Below, piece by piece: positions 1-8,430 of a stretch of DNA of 64,000 nucleotides. Source of the stretch: Acinetobacter sp. UBA801 (GTDB lineage: Bacteria; Pseudomonadota; Gammaproteobacteria; Pseudomonadales; Moraxellaceae); the NCBI GenBank assembly GCA_002296655.1, contig DBIN01000028.1, positions 114,849 to 178,848 of the forward strand, given 5' to 3'. The position numbers and the translations under genes are program-made. The notes below the pieces were generated by a model. That model had not been told where the DNA came from. It saw only the letters and a program-made list of their open reading frames with translations, and made no database searches. The stretch's first letter is position 1; the number at the start of each line of letters is the position of its first letter.

Positions 1-525
1 GCAGGTTTACTGACCTCTCCATTGCGGGATCGTTTTGGCATTGTGCAGCGTTTAGAATTTTATTCGGTTGAAGATTTGACCCATATTGTCAAACGCTCGG
101 CGAATCTAATGGATGTGCCAATGACCGATGCAGGAGCCAATGAAGTCGCTCGTCGTTCGCGTGGTACACCGCGTATTGCCAACCGTTTATTGCGTCGCGT
201 TCGTGACTATGCACAGGTCAAAGGCACAGGTGAAGTCACGCAAGAGATGGCACAACGTGCGCTAGATATGCTGAATGTGGATAAAGATGGTTTAGACACC
301 TTAGACCGTCGTTATTTGTCTATGCTGTTAGAGCGTTTTGATGGTGGCCCTGCAGGCGTAGAGGCACTGGCAGCTGCTATGGCTGAAGATTCAGGCACAC
401 TGGAAGATGTCATTGAGCCATACCTCATTCAGCAAGGTTATGTAATGCGAACCGCGCGCGGACGTATTGCCACCAATATGGCGTATTTGCAATTTGGGAT
501 GACACCGCCTGAGCCGAAAAGTTAA
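1..525 (+). CDS. ruvB: RuvB, Holliday junction branch-migration helicase (3' part only)
   Basis: RuvB is the hexameric AAA+ motor that works with RuvA and RuvC to move and resolve Holliday junctions. The frame is open from base 1 and reads straight into the conserved stretch [18 protein letters not shown], so the gene begins upstream and the Walker motifs lie outside the window. What remains is the end of the AAA+ module, with the arginine-rich [20 protein letters not shown] segment (sensor 2 region), and the C-terminal winged helix that ends near MTPPEPKS. The TTG at 22 is an internal codon, not a start. ruvB next to the tol-pal cluster is an arrangement familiar in Acinetobacter and other gammaproteobacteria. 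Confidence 0.95.
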   Translation, partial: AGLLTSPLRDRFGIVQRLEFYSVEDLTHIVKRSANLMDVPMTDAGANEVARRSRGTPRIANRLLRRVRDYAQVKGTGEVTQEMAQRALDMLNVDKDGLDTLDRRYLSMLLERFDGGPAGVEALAAAMAEDSGTLEDVIEPYLIQQGYVMRTARGRIATNMAYLQFGMTPPEPKS

Positions 526-601
526 AACAACATTTCATCGTGGCTTGAATATTGTACAAGCCACTGATAATGCTTAATTACCACAATAAGATTCGATTAG
601 A

Positions 602-988
602 ATGAAAAGTATTTTTTCTTTATTCCTCTGTTTATTATACGTCAACAGCTATGCGGGAAATACCTCGACATGGTCTTGTCAAAATACTTGGGCTGAAATT
701 TCATGCCATGCAGAACATTGCCAATTTGAAACCGAACACTTCACGCCATTCCGAATCCATATAGAAAATCAAAAAAATATCAGCATTTGTGCCTACTCTG
801 GATGCTGGTCTGGAGAGGTATCACAACAACAATACAGCGCATTAAACAGTTATACTACCCAGCAATTACAATGGAATGGAATTCAGCAAACATCCGAAAA
901 GTTTATAGTCAATATTGATACCCAAAATAAAATAGGTGTGCTGTTGGGATATGGTTATGCACTACCCTTAAAATGCCATACGGATTAA
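602..988 (+). CDS. Small secreted Cys-containing protein, function unknown
   Basis: I do not recognise this 128-residue protein. It starts with a plausible Sec signal peptide (MKSIFSLFLCLLYVNSYAG, with cleavage likely after SYA). The predicted mature part has six cysteines, four of them within about 45 residues (near positions 26, 35, 40 and 63-68), which suggests disulfide bonds in the periplasm. There are many Gln, Thr and Asn residues and no visible enzymatic motif. No clear ribosome site precedes the ATG. It lies between ruvB and ybgC, where many relatives have no gene, so it may be a lineage-specific addition. A real gene is likely but not certain. Confidence 0.6.
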   Translation: MKSIFSLFLCLLYVNSYAGNTSTWSCQNTWAEISCHAEHCQFETEHFTPFRIHIENQKNISICAYSGCWSGEVSQQQYSALNSYTTQQLQWNGIQQTSEKFIVNIDTQNKIGVLLGYGYALPLKCHTD

Positions 989-1082
989 GCCTTATAGATT
1001 TAAAAATTAGTCGTAGCCAAATCCAATTGATATTGCAGAGAAATATCAGTTTCATCACCATTGTTTAATGGTTTTAAACCAT

Positions 1083-1661
1083 TTAATTTGCAATCACACG
1101 CACATCTTCAACCAGCATTAACTCACACGCGCCCGCTCCTGTATCATGACGGCTTAAAGAACTGCGCCACTGCCACCCATCTGCGGCAGTAACTTCCACC
1201 AATTTACCTTTCAAATAAATCAAATCATCTTCATCAATCTGCTTTAACTGTGTCGCAATCGCGGGCGTTGCAGGAATTAAATGCGTATTAGCGCTCAAAC
1301 TTGCAATCTCTTGCACAGGAATTGGCGGTGCATGTTCATAACGCCAATGATACCACCGATTACTTTGACGAATAGACAACTGTTTATACACTTCAGGCTT
1401 GGCCATTTGGCCCCATCCCAAAGCAAAATCGACAGGGCTAAGTTCGGCTTCACGTCCAAAATTATAATTTTCACGTGACAATACCCGAAACTCACCTTCA
1501 TAGGTTTCCAAAGCTTGAATGGTATAGTCTTTAAACTGATACACTTGCTGCGATGACTGATAGGTTGTGCTATCCGCAATTCCTCCATCTGACTGGAACA
1601 GCGTCCTCCACAACAAATACAATATGGCAATTACCACAAAAAATTTAACTGAACGGCTCAT
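1083..1661 (-). CDS. Membrane-anchored protein of unknown function
   Basis: The 192-residue protein has one N-terminal hydrophobic helix (about residues 6-20, FFVVIAILYLLW) and a soluble, probably periplasmic domain. The middle holds aromatic-rich blocks (DFALGWGQM, NRWYHWRYEH). The C-terminal part carries the string GWQWRSSLSRHDTGAGACE, whose dense Trp, Ser, Arg, Gly and Cys pattern looks like a conserved family signature. I recall similar hypothetical proteins in other proteobacteria but cannot name the family. It is transcribed against ruvB and ybgC and is therefore monocistronic. No function is assigned. Confidence 0.7.
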   Translation of the reverse strand: MSRSVKFFVVIAILYLLWRTLFQSDGGIADSTTYQSSQQVYQFKDYTIQALETYEGEFRVLSRENYNFGREAELSPVDFALGWGQMAKPEVYKQLSIRQSNRWYHWRYEHAPPIPVQEIASLSANTHLIPATPAIATQLKQIDEDDLIYLKGKLVEVTAADGWQWRSSLSRHDTGAGACELMLVEDVRVIAN

Positions 1662-1889
1662 GTGCTACTCATTGAGAGGAATCATCTGCATGTGTAAAGC
1701 AAACAGCTAATTTTAACTTAAAAGCATGTTTGAAATCTTGTGCCATTGGACCGAGCGTTGAGAATGATAAACTGCCACGCTATACACAGCTTGACTTATA
1801 GCCCCGATTCACGTCAATTTCATAGAAATGACTTAAGCTATAAGTATTGCTTATCAAACAACTTTGCAACATTGAAGCGGAACATCATC

Positions 1890-2297
1890 ATGGCGAATAA
1901 ATTTGAATTTAAAATTCGTATCTATATGGAAGATACTGATGCAGGCGGCATTGTTTACCACGCCAACCATATTCGCTTTATGGAACGTACCCGTACCGAA
2001 TGGCTTCGTGCATCGGGTGTTGATCACTATTGGCATCAACAAGATTACAACTTTGTCGTGCATAAAATTAACGTGAAATATTCACGTCCAATCTTAATGG
2101 ATGACCTAATTACTGTTACAGCAAGTGTAGTTTCGTGTAAAGCATCATCATTTGTATTGCAACAAAATATTTATCGTGGTGAAATCATGCTTGCATCTGG
2201 TGAGGTTGAATTGGCCTGTCTGGGTTCAGATATGAAACCACGCCGTCTACCAGATGAAATTCGTAGCCTTATTCTGAAAGAATTAGGACAAGATTAA
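1890..2297 (+). CDS. ybgC: YbgC-type acyl-CoA thioesterase of the Tol-Pal cluster
   Basis: YbgC is a cytoplasmic hot-dog-fold thioesterase that is usually the first gene of the tol-pal operon and is linked to phospholipid acyl metabolism. The 135-residue product has the diagnostic EDTDAGGIVYHANH block, with the catalytic Asp in the DTDAGG motif, followed by RTEWLRA. I chose the ATG at 1890 (MANKFEFKIRIY) because homology starts there. The frame stays open upstream to 1740, but that sequence looks like leader DNA. tolQ begins about 27 bases after the stop, which fits one transcript. Confidence 0.93.
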   Translation: MANKFEFKIRIYMEDTDAGGIVYHANHIRFMERTRTEWLRASGVDHYWHQQDYNFVVHKINVKYSRPILMDDLITVTASVVSCKASSFVLQQNIYRGEIMLASGEVELACLGSDMKPRRLPDEIRSLILKELGQD

Positions 2298-2324
2298 AAA
2301 AATGAATTGGCACATGTAGTAACT

Positions 2325-3023
2325 ATGGCAACACAACTCGAATCATCTCTTCAAGTATCAGATCTTATTTTACAAGCAAGTCCTGTTGTTCAGCTAGTGA
2401 TGCTCTCGCTGCTTTTAGCATCATTATACAGTTGGTATCTAATTGCCAAGTTACACATGAGCTATAAAAAAGCACAGGCAGATGATCAGCATTTTCAAAA
2501 AATCTTCTGGTCTGGTGCAGAATTAAATACGCTTTACAACAACGCACAGCTCAATTCAAAACGTGTCGGTTTGGAAGATATTTTCTATCAAGGCTTAGGT
2601 GAGTTTTTAAAACTGAAAAAGCGCCAAGCGCCTGCTCCACAAACTATTGAAGGCACAGAACGAATTTTACGTGTCGGTTTAAGCCGTGACCAAGCTCAAC
2701 TTGAACAAGGCTTAGGTGCATTGGCCAGCATTGGTTCAGTTGCACCATACGTGGGTTTATTTGGTACCGTCTGGGGCATTATGAATGCCTTTATTGGGTT
2801 AGCAGATGTCGATCAAGTCACACTGGCAACAGTCGCCCCAGGGATTGCCGAAGCCCTCATTGCCACAGCCATTGGTTTATTTGCCGCCATTCCTGCGGTA
2901 CTTGCCTTTAACCATTACACCGCCAAAGGTGAAGCGGTTTATTCTGATCGTGCGTTATTTGCCGAAGAAATGGTGGCTTTATTACAACGTCAATCTTTAG
3001 GCAATACTCAGGATCACGACTAA
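2325..3023 (+). CDS. tolQ: TolQ, inner-membrane proton-channel subunit of Tol-Pal
   Basis: TolQ forms the pentameric part of the TolQR motor, which uses proton motive force to energise TolA and keep the outer membrane attached during division. The 232-residue protein has the MotA/TolQ/ExbB layout: a first membrane helix near residues 20-40 ([20 protein letters not shown]), a cytoplasmic loop, then two helices in the C-terminal half. The second half contains the conserved [13 protein letters not shown] and [27 protein letters not shown] segments. The ATG at 2325 is preferred to the TTG at 2307 because TolQ homology starts at MATQLESSL. Its TAA shares one base with the tolR ATG, which indicates translational coupling. 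Confidence 0.95.
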   Translation: MATQLESSLQVSDLILQASPVVQLVMLSLLLASLYSWYLIAKLHMSYKKAQADDQHFQKIFWSGAELNTLYNNAQLNSKRVGLEDIFYQGLGEFLKLKKRQAPAPQTIEGTERILRVGLSRDQAQLEQGLGALASIGSVAPYVGLFGTVWGIMNAFIGLADVDQVTLATVAPGIAEALIATAIGLFAAIPAVLAFNHYTAKGEAVYSDRALFAEEMVALLQRQSLGNTQDHD

Positions 3024-3472
3024 TGGCTATTCAACGCTCTGGACGCTTCGAGCGCATAAAAAAACCACTCAAAAGTGACATGAATGTAGTGCCTTATATT
3101 GATGTCATGTTGGTGTTATTGGTGATTTTTATGGTCACTGCGCCGATGATTACCAGTGGGATTCAAGTCGATTTACCTCAAGCCAATGGCAATCCAATTG
3201 AATCAAAAAGTGCCTTTGCTCGGGTAACTTTAGATCAAGATGGGCAATATTTTTTAGAATATAAAGAACACAAAGCCGAGCCTTTGGAGCTAGCCCAACT
3301 GAAACAAATCTTGACCGATGCTCAAATTCAAGCCAAAGCTGAAAATAAAGAGTTTCAGGTTGTTATTCGTGGTCATAATACACGCCCTTATGGTGATGTG
3401 ATTGCGTTAATGTCTGACTTACAAGATGCGGGTTTAACCCAAGTTGGATTGCTGACCGAGCCTTTAAAGTAA
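3023..3472 (+). CDS. tolR: TolR, inner-membrane motor subunit of Tol-Pal
   Basis: TolR is the ExbD/MotB-like partner of TolQ. The 149-residue protein has a short cytoplasmic start, one membrane helix (about residues 25-45) and a periplasmic domain. The helix is preceded by [18 protein letters not shown], which holds the conserved Asp of the YIDVMLVLL motif, the proton-carrying residue known from the family. The periplasmic domain ends in the [21 protein letters not shown] segment typical of ExbD/TolR. The start codon overlaps the tolQ stop by one base and tolA follows three bases after the stop, so expression is tightly coupled. Confidence 0.95.
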   Translation: MAIQRSGRFERIKKPLKSDMNVVPYIDVMLVLLVIFMVTAPMITSGIQVDLPQANGNPIESKSAFARVTLDQDGQYFLEYKEHKAEPLELAQLKQILTDAQIQAKAENKEFQVVIRGHNTRPYGDVIALMSDLQDAGLTQVGLLTEPLK

Positions 3473-3475
3473 TTT

Positions 3476-4765
3476 ATGAAAGATTTTAAAAAGCCACCTT
3501 TTCAACAAAAAGCCATTGCGATTGGATTCACCGTAGGTGTCCACCTTATCGCAGTGGTTGGCTTGCTTTATTTGGGCATGAGTAAAGCACCTGAGCCACC
3601 TAAGCCCATTAAAACCGTACTAATTAAACCAGAAGATTTAAAACCCTTATTAGAAACTGAATCGGCTGAAACCACACATGAAAATGTAGCAGAGCAAATT
3701 ACTCAAACTGCTGAGCCTGCTCTTGAACCTGCCCCTGTCATTCCGACACCTGCAGCAGTCCCTACACCACCCGCACCTCAAGTTGATACACAACAAGCTG
3801 CACAAGCAGCAGAGGCTCAAGCACGTGTAGAACGACAAGCTGCTGAAGCCAAACAAATTGCCGAGCGACAAAAATTAGAAGCTGAACGCTTAAAAGCACA
3901 ACAAGCACACGCTGAAGAACGTGCTCAACGCGAAGCTGACGCCAAAGCAAAAGCCCAAGCCGATGCCAAAGCACGTGCTGAAGCAGATGCTGTACGTCGT
4001 AAAGAAGCCGAGGCCCTGAAAAAAGCAGAAGCGGCAGAAAGACGTCAACTCGAAGCCAATGCAGCAGCAAAACGCAAAGTTGAAGCAGATGCAAAAGCCA
4101 AGGCAGATGCCGATGCAAAACGTAAAGCTGCAGCTGATGCAAAAGCCAAAGCTGATGCCGACGCAAAACGTAAAGCTGCTGCAGACGCAAAAGCCAAAGC
4201 TGATGCCGAGGCAAAACGTAAAGCTGCTGCAGATGCAAAAGCCAAGGCAGATACCGATGCAAAACGTAAAGCTGACGCAGATGCAAAAGCCAAAGCGGAT
4301 GCCGACGCAAAACGTAAAGCTGCTGCAGATGCAAAAGCCAAAGCGGATGCCGATGCAAAACGTAAGGCTGACGCAGATGAAAAAGCCAAAGCTGATGCCG
4401 AAGCGAAGGCGCGTGCCGATGCTGAAGCCAAAGCTTCAGCTGCCAAACAAGCTGCAGAAGAAGCCGCGCAGAAAAAGGCCGAAGTAAGACGCATTGCATC
4501 CACTGCTAAACGTGATTTTGAAAATAAAGTTTTTGCTGCTTGGCGAGTACCTCAAGGAAGTTCAGGTAAAAAAGTCACTGTTCGTTTTACGCTGACCAAC
4601 TCAGGACAAGTCCAATCATTGGTTATTACACGTTCTAGTGGTGACAGTGACCTTGATGCAAGTATTCGAGCTGCTATCAACGATGCCGCTCCATTTCCTA
4701 TGCCATCTGATCCAGAGGCTAGAGATTTAGCCAAAGTTGTTACATCAACGTTTACTGCGAAATAA
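3476..4765 (+). CDS. tolA: TolA, periplasm-spanning linker of Tol-Pal
   Basis: TolA transmits energy from TolQR in the inner membrane to TolB and Pal at the outer membrane. The 429 residues divide into the three usual parts: a single membrane anchor (about residues 13-35), a proline-rich then very long Ala/Lys/Asp helical rod (about 100-340), and a folded C-terminal domain (about 345-429) containing VFAAWRVPQGSSGKKVTVRF and the ITRSSGDSDLDASIRAAI stretch. The rod is built from 48-base (16-residue) tandem units. The same DNA gives Ala/Ser-rich or Gln-rich open frames on other readings, which are shadows. A perfect hairpin follows the stop codon. Confidence 0.94.
   Translation: MKDFKKPPFQQKAIAIGFTVGVHLIAVVGLLYLGMSKAPEPPKPIKTVLIKPEDLKPLLETESAETTHENVAEQITQTAEPALEPAPVIPTPAAVPTPPAPQVDTQQAAQAAEAQARVERQAAEAKQIAERQKLEAERLKAQQAHAEERAQREADAKAKAQADAKARAEADAVRRKEAEALKKAEAAERRQLEANAAAKRKVEADAKAKADADAKRKAAADAKAKADADAKRKAAADAKAKADAEAKRKAAADAKAKADTDAKRKADADAKAKADADAKRKAAADAKAKADADAKRKADADEKAKADAEAKARADAEAKASAAKQAAEEAAQKKAEVRRIASTAKRDFENKVFAAWRVPQGSSGKKVTVRFTLTNSGQVQSLVITRSSGDSDLDASIRAAINDAAPFPMPSDPEARDLAKVVTSTFTAK
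4073..4408 (+). repeat. Seven tandem 48-bp units coding the TolA helical rod
   Basis: Units starting at 4073, 4121, 4169, 4217, 4265, 4313 and 4361 each encode about 16 residues of the form KRKAAADAKAKADADA. Units differ by a few substitutions (A or D after KRKA, T or E for D) and the array fades into degenerate copies after 4409. The unit length is a multiple of three, so gain or loss of a unit keeps the frame and only changes rod length. Confidence 0.9.
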
Positions 4766-4770
4766 TTAAA

Positions 4771-4801
4771 GTTGCTCTAGAAAATTATTTTCTAGAGCAA
4801 C
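4771..4801. terminator. Perfect 14-bp hairpin between tolA and tolB
   Basis: The arms at 4771-4784 and 4788-4801 are exact reverse complements (GTTGCTCTAGAAAA) around a TTA loop. No T-run follows on the plus strand, so this is not a standard intrinsic terminator. It may attenuate transcription, protect the tolQRA message from 3' decay, or mark RNA processing before tolB. Confidence 0.6.
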
Positions 4802-4961
4802 ACCACGCAACACGCAATCCAACCATGAATTAAAATAAATTTAAATTTTCACAGTGTTATAACAGTTTTATTATAAATTCATGCTTTCATTCCCGCTAAA
4901 GCATGTCATTATGTACCACAATTACATCCAAAAAAGTTATCTTGATTTGAGAAAATAGCGA

Positions 4962-6248
4962 ATGATGGAAACAACGCGTAAACACTTACTTTGTCTTGCT
5001 ATTTTAACTGCGCTAAGTCCAGTTTTAAGCACACAATCTTTTGCACAATTGTATTTAGAAATTGCCAAAGCACCAGAAGAAGCACCTAAAATTGCCATTG
5101 TGCCGTTTGGCAATGATCAAAGTATTTATCCTATTGTAGAAAACGACTTAAACCGTTCAGGCAAATTTACCAGTTCATCCAAAAACCTTGCGGCTACTGC
5201 AAGCATGAACAATCCAAATGCAGCAGCATGGCAAGCTGCAGGTGTACCTTATGTAGTCACGGGAAATGTCAAAGCCACTGCAGAAGGCGGTTATGAAGTT
5301 CATTACCAACTTTATGATGTGCAAAAACAGCAATATTTGTTGAATGAATTATTAAGCGTGCCTGCTTCACGAGTGCGTTCTGCTGCACACATGATCAGTG
5401 ATGCAATTTATGAAGCACTCACCGGCATTAAAGGTGACTTCAGCGGACGCATTGCCTATGTACTGCGTAACCCTGCAACACCTGAGCAACGCTATACCCT
5501 GCAAATTGCCGATACTGATGGTGAACAGCCAAAAACCATTTTGACTTCACGTGATCCTATTTTATCGCCTGCGTGGACACCAGACGCCAAAAAAATTGCC
5601 TATGTATCATTTGAAACCAAACGTCCTGCTATTTATGTGCAAGACTTGGCGACAGGTCAGCGTGAAAAATTAGCCAGTTTCCGTGGTTTAAATGGTGCTC
5701 CAAGCTTCTCGCCAGATGGGCAAAGCATGCTATTTACCGCATCTATGCATGGCAATCCAGAAATTTATCAAATGAATTTAAGCACCCGTGAACTGCGACG
5801 CATGACCAATGATAGTGCGATTGATACCGAAGCACGTTATGCACCAGATGGTAAATCATTTATTTACACTTCAGATCGTGGTGGTTCAGCACAAATTTAT
5901 CGTTATGACTTTGCTACAGGCAGCAGCAAACGCCTAACCTTCCGCGGCGCATTTAACGCACGCGGTACGCTCAGTGCCGATGGCCGTAAACTAGCATTGG
6001 TACATCGTCCAAGTGGCAGTAACTACAAAGTCGCAATTCAAGACATTAACACCAATATCACCAATATTTTAACCCCAACCAGTTTAGATGAGTCGCCAAG
6101 CTTCTCACCAAATGGGCAAATGGTGGTATATGCGACACGTGAAGGCACTCGTGGTTTATTGTCTATTATGTCTTTAGACGGTCGCTTCCGCATGAACTTA
6201 CCAAGTGAACAAGGTGAAGTGCGTGAACCTACGTGGGCACCAAAATAA
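4962..6248 (+). CDS. tolB: TolB, periplasmic beta-propeller of Tol-Pal
   Basis: TolB is the soluble periplasmic protein that cycles between TolA and Pal. The 428-residue product has an N-terminal signal peptide (about residues 1-29, ending SFAQ), an N-terminal domain (about 40-170) and a C-terminal six-bladed propeller visible as repeated PDGK/SPDGQ turns such as APDGKSFIYTSDRGG and FSPNGQMVVYATREG. Length is normal for the family. It is separated from tolA by about 196 bases containing a perfect hairpin, so it may have its own promoter or lower expression than tolQRA. pal follows 70 bases downstream. Confidence 0.95.
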   Translation: MMETTRKHLLCLAILTALSPVLSTQSFAQLYLEIAKAPEEAPKIAIVPFGNDQSIYPIVENDLNRSGKFTSSSKNLAATASMNNPNAAAWQAAGVPYVVTGNVKATAEGGYEVHYQLYDVQKQQYLLNELLSVPASRVRSAAHMISDAIYEALTGIKGDFSGRIAYVLRNPATPEQRYTLQIADTDGEQPKTILTSRDPILSPAWTPDAKKIAYVSFETKRPAIYVQDLATGQREKLASFRGLNGAPSFSPDGQSMLFTASMHGNPEIYQMNLSTRELRRMTNDSAIDTEARYAPDGKSFIYTSDRGGSAQIYRYDFATGSSKRLTFRGAFNARGTLSADGRKLALVHRPSGSNYKVAIQDINTNITNILTPTSLDESPSFSPNGQMVVYATREGTRGLLSIMSLDGRFRMNLPSEQGEVREPTWAPK

Positions 6249-6317
6249 TGAGCACCCGCAAAAAATACTTTTTCAGTTCTGTTTTAAAACCAAAAATCAA
6301 GCTTCATGGAGATGAGG

Positions 6318-6887
6318 ATGAACGCAGTTAAATTATTGGTACTCCCTGTTTTGGCATCGGCTTTAGTGATGACAGGTTGTGCTAACCGAAAACCAACAAC
6401 TGACTTACAAGCAGGTCAAACGCCAAACGGTGCAACGACAGTCAACACTCAAGGTTTGAGTGAAGATGCAGCTTTAAATGCGCAAAACCTTGCTGGTGCA
6501 TCTGCCAAAGGTGTAACCGAAGCCAACAAAGCTTTCTTGGCAAAGCGTGTGGTACATTTTGACTACGACAGTAGCGAATTATCTAATGATGATTACCAGA
6601 CTCTACAAGCGCATGCACAATTTTTAATGGCGAATGCTAACTCTAAAGTGGCGCTTACAGGTCACACCGATGAGCGAGGCACACGTGAATACAATATGGC
6701 TTTAGGCGAGCGTCGTGCCAAGGCGGTTGAAAGCTTTTTAATCACCAACGGCGTTAACGCAGGTCAGCTTGAAGCAGTGAGCTATGGTAAAGAAATGCCT
6801 GTTAACCCTGGACATGATGAAAATGCATGGAAAGAAAATCGTCGCGTAGAAATTAATTACGAAGCTGTTCCGCCATTATTGAAATAA
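6318..6887 (+). CDS. pal: Pal, peptidoglycan-associated outer-membrane lipoprotein
   Basis: Pal anchors the outer membrane to peptidoglycan and is the end point of the Tol system. The 189-residue product has a lipoprotein signal ending in LVMTGC, with lipidation expected at that Cys, a flexible Thr/Gln-rich linker, and an OmpA-like domain (about residues 75-180). The OmpA domain has HFDYDSSEL, the TGHTDERGTREYN block that holds the diaminopimelate-binding Asp, and NRRVEI with the second binding Arg. I chose the third in-frame ATG (6318) because GGAG lies 6-7 bases before it; ATGs at 6306 and 6312 are alternatives. A strong terminator follows. Confidence 0.95.
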   Translation: MNAVKLLVLPVLASALVMTGCANRKPTTDLQAGQTPNGATTVNTQGLSEDAALNAQNLAGASAKGVTEANKAFLAKRVVHFDYDSSELSNDDYQTLQAHAQFLMANANSKVALTGHTDERGTREYNMALGERRAKAVESFLITNGVNAGQLEAVSYGKEMPVNPGHDENAWKENRRVEINYEAVPPLLK

Positions 6888-6937
6888 CCTTTTGCTGTGT
6901 TTTGGGAAAATACGTTTAGAACGTGTTCCTTAATACG

Positions 6938-6971
6938 AAAAAAGCGCTCTTTATTAGAAGGGCGCTTTTTT
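6938..6971 (+). terminator. Intrinsic terminator after pal
   Basis: The stem AAAAAAGCGCTCTT pairs with AAGGGCGCTTTTTT (one G-T pair) around TATTAG and ends in a T-run. It closes the tol-pal operon and can also act on the opposing small gene. Confidence 0.85.
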
Positions 6972-7042
6972 ATGACCTAAAAAATAAAAGATGAATATTT
7001 TAAAAACTAATAAACATACGCAAAATTACAGCTTTGCTACAG

Positions 7043-7228
7043 TTATTCTGACTCGGCATCAGCTTTTGCAGTTTGCATAGATTCAATCAAATCATGCTTA
7101 TTAAACTTTTTGTATTCAGGTTTAGACTCGTAATCCTTCCAAGCAGCTTTCATCTTGTCCTCAGAAATATCGTCTAAACTAATCCCTTCGCTTGGCGTTG
7201 GAGTCGCATCAAACTTTAACGTTGTCAT
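7043..7228 (-). CDS. Small acidic cytoplasmic protein, function unknown
   Basis: This 61-residue protein is charged, lacks a signal peptide or membrane helix, and is rich in Lys, Glu and Asp. Its two halves are a polar start (TTLKFDATPTPSEGISLDD) and a probably helical segment (EDKMKAAWKDYESKPEYKKF, then HDLIESMQTAKADAE). A clear ribosome site (AGGAG, 7-8 bases before the ATG on the minus strand) supports translation. It is convergent with pal and divergent from fbp. I do not recognise the family. Confidence 0.65.
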   Translation of the reverse strand: MTTLKFDATPTPSEGISLDDISEDKMKAAWKDYESKPEYKKFNKHDLIESMQTAKADAESE

Positions 7229-7405
7229 ATCTGTGCTCCTATCTCAAATTAAATCCTTTACATCAACATAGCACTTTCTGCAGGACTTGCAAGGGTAAAA
7301 TCACAGCAAATAGTCGAGTTTAATTTTTCTTTTAACGCGTTCTCATCTAAACTATTGCAGCATATTGTTATCCTCATTTTTGCAGTCATTCGGAGTTTTC
7401 CAGTC

Positions 7406-8380
7406 ATGTCATACCGCACCCTTTCCCAATTTTTACAACAACAAACTGGAAATCTAACACCCGAACTTGCTCAAGTAATTGAAACCATTGCTAATACTTG
7501 CAAGATAATTGACCAAACATTACAAAAAGGTGCCTTAGCGGGTGTATTAGGCAGTGCGCAAAATGAAAACGTACAAGGTGAAGAGCAAAAGAAATTAGAT
7601 GTTATTTCAAATGATTATTTAATTGAAGCGTTACAAAAGCACCCAAATGTGGGTGGTTTGGCATCTGAAGAATTAGACGAATTCACCCCTGCTCAGGAAA
7701 ATGGTCAATATTTAGTGTTATTTGACCCACTGGATGGTTCAAGCAACATCGACATCAATATGTGTGTGGGTACAATTTTCTCAATTTTACCTGCAAAAAA
7801 TACCGTGACTCAGGCTGCAGACTTTATGCAAGCAGGTACACAACAAGTCGCTGCAGGTTATGTTCTTTATGGTCCATCTACCATGATGGCGCTCACTGTT
7901 GGTGCAGGTGTGGTGTTCTTTACCTTTGATCCGGAAAGCCAAGAATTTTTAGTGACTGCAGATAATATTCAAGTTGCAGCAGACACCAAAGAATACGCCA
8001 TTAATGCATCTAACCAACGTCACTGGGAAGCGCCTGTAAAACGCTATATTGATGAACTTTTAGCTGGTAAAACTGGTCCGCGTGAAAAAGACTTTAACAT
8101 GCGCTGGGTTGCATGTATGGTGGGGGATATTCACCGTATTCTTTGCCGTAGCGGAATTTTCATGTATCCGTACGATTTAAAAGACCCTAAAAAAGCAGGT
8201 CGTTTACGTTTAATGTATGAAGCCAACCCAATGAGCATGCTCATGGAGCAAGCATGCGGCGCGGCAACCACTGGTCGTGTGCGTATTTTAGATATCCAAC
8301 CTACAGACCTGCATCAACGTGTGCCTGTCATTATTGGCTCAAAAAATGAAGTCGATTTGGTCAGCAGCTACCATCAATAA
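7406..8380 (+). CDS. fbp: Class I fructose-1,6-bisphosphatase
   Basis: The enzyme hydrolyses fructose-1,6-bisphosphate to fructose-6-phosphate, the committed step of gluconeogenesis, which matters in an organism that grows mainly on organic acids and amino acids. The 324-residue product has the metal-binding [13 protein letters not shown] signature (about residue 107 on), an upstream SEELDE carboxylate cluster and the [18 protein letters not shown] substrate-binding region. The ATG at 7406 is preferred because GGAG precedes it by about 10 bases and homology begins at [11 protein letters not shown] frame open from 7355 adds an unsupported leader. Confidence 0.95.
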   Translation: MSYRTLSQFLQQQTGNLTPELAQVIETIANTCKIIDQTLQKGALAGVLGSAQNENVQGEEQKKLDVISNDYLIEALQKHPNVGGLASEELDEFTPAQENGQYLVLFDPLDGSSNIDINMCVGTIFSILPAKNTVTQAADFMQAGTQQVAAGYVLYGPSTMMALTVGAGVVFFTFDPESQEFLVTADNIQVAADTKEYAINASNQRHWEAPVKRYIDELLAGKTGPREKDFNMRWVACMVGDIHRILCRSGIFMYPYDLKDPKKAGRLRLMYEANPMSMLMEQACGAATTGRVRILDIQPTDLHQRVPVIIGSKNEVDLVSSYHQ

Positions 8381-8389
8381 TTTTTAACA

Positions 8390-8418
8390 ACAGCAGTCAG
8401 ACATTTGCTGACTGCTGT
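8390..8418 (+). terminator. Hairpin between fbp and the methyltransferase gene
   Basis: ACAGCAGTCAG and CTGACTGCTGT form an 11-bp perfect stem with a 7-base loop, followed by GGATTTT. It ends 12 bases before the next ATG, so it may be a weak terminator of fbp or an attenuating leader structure. Confidence 0.55.
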
Positions 8419-8430
8419 GGATTTTATCGC

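Noticed and set aside
4073..4408. CRISPR-like regular repeats
   Set aside because: The units are contiguous, without unique spacers, and are in frame with TolA.
3762..4503. Long open frames on the minus strand and in other plus frames across tolA
   Set aside because: They come from the 48-bp repeats of low-complexity Ala/Lys codons, have repetitive Leu/His or Ala/Ser composition, and lie over a certain tolA gene.
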